64,000 nucleotides of DNA, taken from Bacteroidales bacterium (GTDB lineage: Bacteria > Bacteroidota > Bacteroidia > Bacteroidales > VadinHA17). This document shows positions 52,163-59,853 of the stretch, one piece after another (the first letter of the stretch is position 1; the number at the start of each line of letters is the position of its first letter). The DNA lies in contig JAJFVL010000029.1 of the NCBI GenBank assembly GCA_021371855.1, positions 186,001-250,000 of the forward strand. Reading direction: 5' to 3'. The notes under the pieces were generated by a model. The model searched no databases and was not told where the DNA came from. It saw only the letters and a list, made by a program, of their open reading frames with translations. Both the position numbers and the translations under genes were made by a program.

Positions 52163-52963
52163 ATGAAAAATCAACCAATCGGTATTTTTGATTCGGGTGT
52201 AGGAGGACTAACAGTTGCCCATGCTATCAAACAGATCCTGCCAGGAGAGAGTCTGATCTATTTTGGCGATACAGCTCACCTTCCTTATGGAGATAAATCA
52301 GCTGAAGCAATAAAGTACTACTCACAGCGTATTACTGAATTCCTTCTCGACCACAATTCAAAGGTAGTCCTCGTTGCTTGTAACTCAGCATCTTCTTCTG
52401 CTTTCGACTTCCTTAAGAAAGAATTTGAAGGAAAAGCAATTCTTCTTGACGTCATAGATCCGGTTGTGGATTATCTGGGCACAAAGAACTATAGCAAAAT
52501 TGGAGTTATTGGAACGAAGAGGACCATCAGTTCAGGAACTTATGAAAAAAAAATCCGGGAAAAGTCGCCATCGACTTCTGTTGTCTCAATGGCAACACCA
52601 CTTCTGGTCCCAATGATTGAGGAGGGATTTATTTTCGATGATATCAGTAATGCTATAATTCGCACTTATCTCACTAATGAATCACTTGCCGGAATTCAGG
52701 CATTAATACTGGGCTGTACCCACTATCCTATAATCAGGAATCAGATAAGCAAAATATTCAATTTTAATGTTGATGTGCTTGATTCTGCAAGGTTGGTATC
52801 GATGATCCTGAGAGATGCTTTGGAAAAAAAAGGCCTTCTGAACGATTCCGGAACTGTAAAAGACCAGTTTTTTATTTCCGACTATACACCTTATTTTGAA
52901 AAGATCGCCAGAATGTTTTTTGAAGGAGAAATAAACCTTAAGAAAGCTGATATCTGGAACTGA
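52163..52963 (+). CDS. murI: Glutamate racemase
   Basis: Makes D-glutamate for peptidoglycan. The two catalytic Cys are in VACNSASSS near residue 70 and LGCTHYPI near 183, with the N-terminal IFDSGVGGLTV and FGDTAHLPYGDK blocks. Length 266 is normal. The murI start follows the intrinsic terminator by 15 bases with no room for a promoter between, so its mRNA must come from read-through or a promoter inside ompH. Confidence 0.95.
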   Translation: MKNQPIGIFDSGVGGLTVAHAIKQILPGESLIYFGDTAHLPYGDKSAEAIKYYSQRITEFLLDHNSKVVLVACNSASSSAFDFLKKEFEGKAILLDVIDPVVDYLGTKNYSKIGVIGTKRTISSGTYEKKIREKSPSTSVVSMATPLLVPMIEEGFIFDDISNAIIRTYLTNESLAGIQALILGCTHYPIIRNQISKIFNFNVDVLDSARLVSMILRDALEKKGLLNDSGTVKDQFFISDYTPYFEKIARMFFEGEINLKKADIWN

Positions 52964-53226
52964 AAAAATCGCAGATTAATCTTTTTCTGTTCACTTTACT
53001 TTAATAACTCTTCTTGGGATTCTCCTGATTCCAACCTGTCTCTTTTGCAGATTACATTACAAAATGTTTTTATTCAATCCACCCCCACCTTCCTTTTTAT
53101 GCCCTTATTTTCTCCCCCTAAGTAGGGCAATGGATCCGGGGGCTATAATGGAATAATGGGTCTTGCGAATGATGTAAAAAATAAGAAGACTTTCAATGAA
53201 AAGGGAGTTAAGAGATAAACATGATC

Positions 53227-53251
53227 AAAATCATGCAGCATGATTTTTTTT
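53227..53251 (+). terminator. Possible terminator upstream of korA
   Basis: A perfect 9-base AT-rich stem with a 3-base loop followed by about four more T. Stem strength is low. Confidence 0.4.
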
Positions 53252-53279
53252 TATGCGAAATTTCAACCTTAAATTGATT

Positions 53280-53287
53280 TAATTTTG
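53280..53287 (+). promoter_or_regulatory. Promoter -7 box for korAB
   Basis: TAATTTTG, exact TAnnTTTG, 62 bases before the korA ATG; -33 box not clear. Confidence 0.45.
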
Positions 53288-53349
53288 TAAATTATAAGCA
53301 GTTAGTATCTGGTTTTTTATACTGTATTGAAAATAAATTCGAAGGGGCC

Positions 53350-55194
53350 ATGGGGAAAAGATCAAAGGTAATCGTAAGGGAAGAAGTGGTTATCAGGTTT
53401 TCAGGTGACTCAGGTGATGGAATGCAGCTTACAGGTACATTGTTTTCTGACACTGCTGCCTTGTTTGGTAACGACTTATCGACATTTCCAGACTATCCAG
53501 CTGAAATACGGGCACCACAGGGAACTGTCGGAGGGGTGTCAGGATTTCAGGTTCATGTGGGCCACTCAGAAATTTATACTCCGGGAGATTATGCAGATGT
53601 TCTTGTTGCAATGAATCCCGCAGCTGTTAAAGCAAATGCCAAATGGATAAAACCAGGAGGTACAATAATTTTTGATAAAGACAACTTTACCGAAAAAAAT
53701 ATTGAAAAAGCCGGCTACGAAAAAGATCCTATTAGTGAGGAAAAGCTTGATCATTATAACATTATTGATGCACCCATATCATCGATGGTGAAAGAAGCCC
53801 TTAAAGATTTTGGTCTTGACCCGAAATCTGTTTTAAGGACAAAAAATATGTTTGCGCTGGGAATGGTTTACTGGCTCTTCAATCGTAAACTTGATTATAC
53901 TGAGAAATACTTTGAAAAGAAGTTTCAGAAAAAGCCGCGTATGGCTGAAGCTAATAAGATTACTCTCAGGGCCGGATATTACTATGCCGAAACAATTGAG
54001 GCGCTTAATCCCGTTTATAAAATACTACCTGCGGAGAATGCAAAAGGCACTTATCGGAATATCTGTGGTAATGTGGCGACAGCATGGGGTTTCATTGCTG
54101 CTGCTGAGAAGGCGGATCTGAAACTTTTTATAGGGTCGTACCCCATAACTCCTGCTTCAGGTATACTCGAAGAACTTGCTGCCCGCAAAGATCTGGGTGT
54201 TATAAGTTTTCAGGCTGAGGATGAGATTGCAGGTATTTGTACCGCTCTTGGTGCAAGCTTTGCCGGGAATCTCGCGATTACATCTACATCAGGTCCTGGT
54301 CTTGCGCTTAAGTCGGAGGCTATTGGACTTGCAGTAATGACAGAGCTTCCCCTGGTAATTGTTGACGTGCAAAGAGCCGGCCCTTCAACCGGGCTGCCGA
54401 CAAAAACCGAACAATCTGATCTCATGCAGGCCCTTTATGGGCGCAATGGAGAATGTCCTGTTGTTGTAATTGCGTCGAGTACCCCATCTGACTGTTTTGA
54501 TTTTGCGTTTGAAGCATCGAGGATAGCTTTAGAGCATATGACCCCTGTATTACTACTGTCCGACAGTTATCTGGCAAACGGCACTGAGCCATGGAGGATT
54601 CCGGAAATGAAAGATCTTCCGGAAATAAATCCACCTTTTGCAGACAGGAATGATATTCCGTTTATGCCATATAAGCGTGATGATGAGAAGCTTGTACGAT
54701 CGTGGGCAATACCCGGAATACCCGGACTGGAACACAGGATCGGGGGACTGGAAAAAACTGCCCGGGGGAAAGTGTCATATGAACCTGAAAATCATGAGTT
54801 AATGGTCAGTTTAAGAGCAGAAAAGGTTCAGAAGATTGAAAATGAGATTCCGGATATTGTTGTTCATGGTTCTGATTCAGGTGATCTCCTTGTTGTGGGC
54901 TGGGGAGGATCGTATGGATATCTGATTACGGCAGTAAGAGAATTGCAGGCAGAGGGGTACAAGATCAGTTTCGTCAACTTCAACTATATCAATCCGCTGC
55001 CGAAAAATGTCAAAGATGTTTTCAGAAAATTCAAAAAGATTGTTGTCTGCGAACTAAATCTTGGACAGTTTGCAAACTATCTGCGGATAAAATATCCGGA
55101 GTTTATGTATGATCAGCTGAATAAGGTTCAGGGACATCCTTTTACAATAGACGAAATAAAAGAGAAATGTATTAAAATGCTGGAGGGTAAATAA
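53350..55194 (+). CDS. korA: 2-oxoacid:ferredoxin oxidoreductase, fused gamma-alpha subunit (KorA type)
   Basis: Oxidises a 2-oxoacid, most likely 2-oxoglutarate, to the CoA ester while reducing ferredoxin. The N-terminal 190 residues are the gamma domain (RFSGDSGDGMQLTG), fused to the alpha/pyrimidine-binding domain with GSYPITPAS near residue 262, FQAEDEIAG near 290, STSGPG near 316 and the RAGPSTGLPTKTEQSD block. The C-terminal transketolase-type domain follows. Fusion of gamma and alpha is the usual two-subunit bacteroidete form. korB begins 1 base after the stop codon. Pyruvate as substrate is less likely but not excluded. Confidence 0.93.
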   Translation: MGKRSKVIVREEVVIRFSGDSGDGMQLTGTLFSDTAALFGNDLSTFPDYPAEIRAPQGTVGGVSGFQVHVGHSEIYTPGDYADVLVAMNPAAVKANAKWIKPGGTIIFDKDNFTEKNIEKAGYEKDPISEEKLDHYNIIDAPISSMVKEALKDFGLDPKSVLRTKNMFALGMVYWLFNRKLDYTEKYFEKKFQKKPRMAEANKITLRAGYYYAETIEALNPVYKILPAENAKGTYRNICGNVATAWGFIAAAEKADLKLFIGSYPITPASGILEELAARKDLGVISFQAEDEIAGICTALGASFAGNLAITSTSGPGLALKSEAIGLAVMTELPLVIVDVQRAGPSTGLPTKTEQSDLMQALYGRNGECPVVVIASSTPSDCFDFAFEASRIALEHMTPVLLLSDSYLANGTEPWRIPEMKDLPEINPPFADRNDIPFMPYKRDDEKLVRSWAIPGIPGLEHRIGGLEKTARGKVSYEPENHELMVSLRAEKVQKIENEIPDIVVHGSDSGDLLVVGWGGSYGYLITAVRELQAEGYKISFVNFNYINPLPKNVKDVFRKFKKIVVCELNLGQFANYLRIKYPEFMYDQLNKVQGHPFTIDEIKEKCIKMLEGK

Positions 55195-55195
55195 A

Positions 55196-56218
55196 ATGAG
55201 CGAAGCAACGGCAAATAAATATTCTCCGAAAGATTTCAAAAGTGATCAGGAAATAAGGTGGTGCCCCGGTTGCGGCAACCATGCAATTATAAATGCTGTA
55301 CAGAAAGCCCTTGCAGAGCTGGGAATACCGAAAGAGAAAGTCGCATTCATCTCCGGAATAGGTTGCTCTTCAAGGTTCCCATATTATATGGCTACTTATG
55401 GCTTTCACGGCATTCACGGTCGTGCAACTGTAATCGCCACGGGTGTAAAAATTGCCAATCCAGAACTTTCCGTATGGCAGATTACCGGCGATGGCGATGC
55501 TCTTGCAATTGGTGGTAATCATTTCATACATATAGTCCGCAGGAATGTCGATATCAATATCATATTATTTAACAATGAGATATATGGACTCACGAAAGGT
55601 CAGTATTCTCCAACTTCAAAAAAAGGAATAGTCACAAAAACTTCCCCATTCGGTTCAATTGAAGAGCCCTTTTCAGTTGGTGAACTTGTGATTGGAGCAA
55701 AAGGTAAATTTTTTGCCCGTACTATCGATGCAAATGTTACCCTTTCGACTCAGATCTATATTGAAGCAACAAAACATAAAGGTACCTCTGTTATTGAGGT
55801 TCTCCAGAATTGTGTCATTTTCAATGATGGTGTTCACGACACAATTGCCACAAAAGATGTAAGAGATGACCGTACACTGATCCTTAAGCATGGTCAGCCA
55901 ATGATATTTGGAAAAGATAACGACAAAGGTCTTGTCCTTGAAGGATTGAAACTCAAGGTTGTCAAACTTGGCGAAAATGGCTATTCAGAAAAAGAGATAC
56001 TGGTTCATGATGCATATGAAGCAAATCCTGGCATCCATTATATGCTTGCAAATATGAGATATCCTGAATATCCCGTAGCTCTGGGAATTATCAGATCAGT
56101 AGACGGACCTACATATGAAGAATCAGTGGCGGAACAGATCAGATCGGTACAAAAGAAGGCAACCATAAAGTGCATGGATGATCTGCTGAATAACGGATCT
56201 ACCTGGAAAGTGGAATAA
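55196..56218 (+). CDS. korB: 2-oxoacid:ferredoxin oxidoreductase beta subunit
   Basis: Carries the thiamine diphosphate and a 4Fe-4S cluster. WCPGCGNH near residue 22 gives the first cluster Cys, GIGCSSRFP the next, GDGDALAIGGNH near 98 is the TPP/Mg motif followed by NNEIYGLTKGQYSPTS, the standard 2-oxoacid:ferredoxin beta block, and a later Cys (LQNCVIFND) is in the position of the last cluster ligand. Length 340 is normal. No separate ferredoxin subunit is encoded beside it. It is immediately downstream of korA. Confidence 0.94.
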   Translation: MSEATANKYSPKDFKSDQEIRWCPGCGNHAIINAVQKALAELGIPKEKVAFISGIGCSSRFPYYMATYGFHGIHGRATVIATGVKIANPELSVWQITGDGDALAIGGNHFIHIVRRNVDINIILFNNEIYGLTKGQYSPTSKKGIVTKTSPFGSIEEPFSVGELVIGAKGKFFARTIDANVTLSTQIYIEATKHKGTSVIEVLQNCVIFNDGVHDTIATKDVRDDRTLILKHGQPMIFGKDNDKGLVLEGLKLKVVKLGENGYSEKEILVHDAYEANPGIHYMLANMRYPEYPVALGIIRSVDGPTYEESVAEQIRSVQKKATIKCMDDLLNNGSTWKVE

Positions 56219-56248
56219 GCAGAAGCTTACTTAACCTATTTTTTTATC

Positions 56249-56284
56249 ACGCTGCCGGGATTCTCAAATTTATTCCGGCAGTGT
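56249..56284. repeat. Stem-loop between korB and the PPDK-like pair
   Basis: Arms 56249-56260 and 56273-56284 form a 12-base stem with two G-T pairs and a 12-base loop. No T tract follows on the plus strand; a T run lies in front of it. Its function, terminator or RNA-stability element, is uncertain. Confidence 0.45.
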
Positions 56285-56329
56285 TGTACATATTGGTAGA
56301 TTCGTGTATCATCAAATGGCGGGTTGAGT

Positions 56330-56337
56330 TAATTTTG
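56330..56337 (+). promoter_or_regulatory. Promoter -7 box for the tandem PPDK-like genes
   Basis: TAATTTTG, exact TAnnTTTG, 60 bases before the first ATG. It suggests expression apart from korAB. No good -33 box. Confidence 0.45.
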
Positions 56338-56397
56338 TATCTCATTATCTGAAACTATTTTACTAATTTTAAAAGTTGATACGAACGATGTTCCTCT

Positions 56398-59300
56398 ATG
56401 GATGATTTGAATCATAATAATCATGAGTATAACCGCTTGCTCCACGATCAGCAGGAGAGGCTGAAGGAGTTAGCATGTATCAACCACACTACCTCTATCC
56501 TGGAAGAGGGGAAACCCATTGAAGAATCACTTCAGCAGATTGCGCTTCTTTTGCCAGCTGCATGGCAATATCCTGAATATACTGTGGCTCGTATCAAATT
56601 TATGGGAAAAGAATTTGAGTCGATCGGTTTCATGGAAACAAACTGGAAAATGACTCATAAATTTATTACGATCGATGGAAAAAAAGGATCAATTGAGGTT
56701 TTTTACACTGCCGAATTTAAAACGGAAGATGAAGGTCCATTCCTTAAAGAGGAAAGGAATCTTATCCGGAATATAGGAAGCCTGTTAACCGGTTATATTA
56801 ATAGCTATACAGCCAGAGATGTTTTGGGACCAACCCAGAATTTTCAAATCGAGGTTGACGATGTAAAAGATGCTTCAAGCAGGAAATTACTTCAGAAGTT
56901 TCTTGAACGATACAACGCTGAAAGGGATGTTTTTCACGATCTTATGCCCTTTAAAGTTAAAGAGATACTTCTTGTTGCCAATCTATACGATGCCTATTCG
57001 ATTGAGAGGGAAGGCCGGTTCTCGGACCATATTTTGGGTGAGTACAATCAGATGAACCTTACATCAATCCCGAGGATCACCGGTGTTTCCGGTGAAGAAG
57101 AGGCTTTAAGCCATCTGAAAACACGACATTATGATATGATAATTATTATGATTGGCGTGGATAAAGAAAGCCCGATGTTGCTTTGTAAAAAAATCAAGGA
57201 TAAATATCCGTATCTGCCTGTATACCTTCTTCTTAGCAGCCCTGCCGAAGTGCCATTTGTAAAAGCGCAGAAATCTCTGGGTATTCCTTTCGATAATTAT
57301 TTTGTATGGACGGGTGAATCGAAGGTGTTTTTTGCAATGGTAAACCTTCTCGAAGACAGGGTAAATGTTGAAAATGATACAAAAAAGGGATTAACAAGGG
57401 TTATTTTGATAGTTGAAGATTCTGCAGAGTATTATTCAAGCTATCTTCCGATGCTCTACACTCTTGTATTGGAACAAACCAGGAATCTGATAGAAGATGT
57501 TTCGACTGATGAATTGTATAAAGTACTGAAGCTGAGAGCAAGGTCTAAAATCCTGCTTGCCACAAATTATGAAGATTCGATTACTATATATAATAAGTAT
57601 AAGGACAGCCTGTTATGTGTCATTTCCGACATGAGATTTTCGAAAAATGGTGTTATGAACGATACGGCAGGATTTGATCTCCTTAAGTATGTCAAAACAG
57701 ATTTTCCAAACCTTCCTACGCTCCTTCAATCATCCGACCCTGAAAATGCAAGATATGCACACTCACTGAAATCAATTTTTATTAATAAGAACTCTGAAAA
57801 CCTTTTGCAGGATTTAAAGTCGTTTATCAATTATTATCTTGGCTTCGGCCACTTTGTATACAGGGATACTAACGGCCGCCAGATTGCAGTTGCAAAATCG
57901 ATGAAGGAGTTCGAAACATACCTCCAGACTATTCCCGAAGATTCTCTTTTTTATCATGCAATGAAAAATCATTTTTCACTCTGGTTAATGGCAAGAGGAG
58001 AAGTGAAAATTGCCAAAAAGATAAATCCGATGAAGGTATCTGATTTCGACAGTCTTAAAGATCTCAGAGTATTTCTTGTCGATATTATCCACAAGCGACG
58101 CCTTGAAATGAATAAAGGAAGGGTGATTAACTTTGAAGAATCGGCTGTAATTGATGAGACTAATGTCATAAGTCTTACGGGAGGTTCTCTGGGAGGAAAA
58201 GGACGTGGATTGGCTTTTGTAAATACCCTTATTTATAGTTTTGAACTTGGCCGTCTTTTACATGGTATAAATATCAAAATGCCGATAACTGCTATTATAG
58301 GCACAGATGAATTTGATATGTTCATGGAGCGGAACCATTTGTGGGACAAGGTAACAAGAGAGAAAGATTTCAATATAATTCAGAAATTATTTCTTCAGGG
58401 AAGCCTGAGTTTTACCCTCGAAAAAGAATTAAGGTTTTTTATCCGCCACCTTTTTAAACCACTGGCTGTAAGGTCTTCGAGTTTGTTTGAAGATTCGATT
58501 TGTCAACCATTTTCAGGCATTTTCGGGACCTATCTTCTTCCAAATAATGATCCTGATCCTGAAGTAAGGCTGAAACAGTTATCTGAAGCTATTAAACTTG
58601 TTTTTTCTTCAATTTATTCAAAAAATTCCCGCACCTATTTCGAGGCTATTAACTACAAAATCGAACAGGAAAAGATGGCCATTGTAATACAGGAGGTTGT
58701 CGGGAACAGATTTGAAGATACGTTTTATCCGCATATCAGCGGGACCGCCCAGTCATTCAATTTTTACCCGATAGCACATATGACGCCACAGGATGGATTT
58801 GCAGTGATTGCAGTTGGTCTTGGGCAGTATGTTGTCGAAGGAGAAAGGGCATTTGGATTCTCACCGGCTTACCCATCGATTGATATCATCTCTCAGAATG
58901 ACCTTTATAAGAACTCCCAGGTTCGTTTTTATGCTGTCGATATGGCAAAAAAAGAGCTTAATCTTCTTGAAGGGGAAACTGCCGGACTTGTCAATCTTGA
59001 TATAAGTGATGCCGAACGGCATGGTACTATAAAACATTCTGCTTCAGTATTAAACGTCAACAATGATACAATAATTCCCGGTTTGGATATCCCTGGTCCC
59101 CGTGTAATTAATTTTGCAGATATCCTGAAATATGATTACATGCCACTGGCATCAACTCTCAAAGTTGTGCTGGGCATAATTAGTGAAGCGTTTGGAACTC
59201 CGGTTGAGATAGAGTTTGCTGTAGACCTTACAAAGGATGATGCCGGAAATACTTCCTTTTATCTTCTGCAAATAAAACCACTTGTTGGAAGTGGTGCAGG

Positions 59301-59838
59301 TTATTCAATTGATCCGGAAAAGATTTGTATAAATGACCTGGTACTCTTATCAAATAAAAGCATGGGGAACGGAGTTATTAATGATATAACTGATCTTATA
59401 TATCTGGAACCGGACAAATTTAATAACATGCTTACCAACGATATGGCAGGCGAAATTGAAATGATTAACGGGAAGATGATCATGGAAAACCGTAAATATG
59501 TCCTTCTGGGGCCCGGAAGGTGGGGAACAAAAGACAGATTTCTCGGTATCCCTGTGGTATGGCCGCAAATTTCGAACGCTAAAGTTATTGTGGAAATCAG
59601 CTTGCCTGATTTCCACATAGATGCATCACTTGGCTCTCATTTCTTTCATAATGTCACTTCTATGAATATCGGTTATTTTTCAGTCGACATGGCTATGCGC
59701 AATGATACAATTAATTGGGAAAAAATAGAAAGTCAAAAGGTTATAGAAAAGGGAAAATTCTTCCGTCATATAAGGTTTGATAAACCTCTGCTGATACTCA
59801 TGGATGGTAAGAAAGGGATGGCTGCAATATCTGTATAA
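56398..59838 (+). CDS. GAF-like / two receiver-like domains / PPDK-type ATP-grasp protein (large paralog)
   Basis: Order in 1146 residues: GAF-like N-domain (about 10-140; LLPAAWQYPE, GSIEVFY); receiver-like fold 1 (about 187-320; the expected phospho-Asp strand reads IIIMIGVD, so degenerate); receiver-like fold 2 (about 335-480; acidic pocket VED, possible phospho-Asp in VISDMRF); linker; PPDK/PEP-synthase ATP-grasp domain with GGSLGGKGRGL near 595, LAVRSSSLFEDS near 690 and FYLLQIKPLV near 954; and a C-terminal block with GPGRWGTKDRFLGIPVVWP near 1038. The phosphohistidine and PEP-binding domains of true dikinases are absent. Where dikinases have LQxR, this paralog has Lys. Function unknown; likely ATP-using signalling or modifying protein. 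Confidence 0.8.
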   Translation: MDDLNHNNHEYNRLLHDQQERLKELACINHTTSILEEGKPIEESLQQIALLLPAAWQYPEYTVARIKFMGKEFESIGFMETNWKMTHKFITIDGKKGSIEVFYTAEFKTEDEGPFLKEERNLIRNIGSLLTGYINSYTARDVLGPTQNFQIEVDDVKDASSRKLLQKFLERYNAERDVFHDLMPFKVKEILLVANLYDAYSIEREGRFSDHILGEYNQMNLTSIPRITGVSGEEEALSHLKTRHYDMIIIMIGVDKESPMLLCKKIKDKYPYLPVYLLLSSPAEVPFVKAQKSLGIPFDNYFVWTGESKVFFAMVNLLEDRVNVENDTKKGLTRVILIVEDSAEYYSSYLPMLYTLVLEQTRNLIEDVSTDELYKVLKLRARSKILLATNYEDSITIYNKYKDSLLCVISDMRFSKNGVMNDTAGFDLLKYVKTDFPNLPTLLQSSDPENARYAHSLKSIFINKNSENLLQDLKSFINYYLGFGHFVYRDTNGRQIAVAKSMKEFETYLQTIPEDSLFYHAMKNHFSLWLMARGEVKIAKKINPMKVSDFDSLKDLRVFLVDIIHKRRLEMNKGRVINFEESAVIDETNVISLTGGSLGGKGRGLAFVNTLIYSFELGRLLHGINIKMPITAIIGTDEFDMFMERNHLWDKVTREKDFNIIQKLFLQGSLSFTLEKELRFFIRHLFKPLAVRSSSLFEDSICQPFSGIFGTYLLPNNDPDPEVRLKQLSEAIKLVFSSIYSKNSRTYFEAINYKIEQEKMAIVIQEVVGNRFEDTFYPHISGTAQSFNFYPIAHMTPQDGFAVIAVGLGQYVVEGERAFGFSPAYPSIDIISQNDLYKNSQVRFYAVDMAKKELNLLEGETAGLVNLDISDAERHGTIKHSASVLNVNNDTIIPGLDIPGPRVINFADILKYDYMPLASTLKVVLGIISEAFGTPVEIEFAVDLTKDDAGNTSFYLLQIKPLVGSGAGYSIDPEKICINDLVLLSNKSMGNGVINDITDLIYLEPDKFNNMLTNDMAGEIEMINGKMIMENRKYVLLGPGRWGTKDRFLGIPVVWPQISNAKVIVEISLPDFHIDASLGSHFFHNVTSMNIGYFSVDMAMRNDTINWEKIESQKVIEKGKFFRHIRFDKPLLILMDGKKGMAAISV

Positions 59839-59853
59839 AGAAAAAATAGGAAT

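Larger units (their letters stand above)
52964..53349. other. 386-base intergenic stretch before korA
   Basis: No gene is supported. C-rich runs near 53085-53145 (CCACCCCCACC, TCTCCCCC) look like a decayed intergenic repeat. AAAATCATG-CAG-CATGATTTT at 53227-53247 is a perfect 9-base stem with more T following, a possible weak terminator. The korA promoter box is at 53280-53287. Confidence 0.5.
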
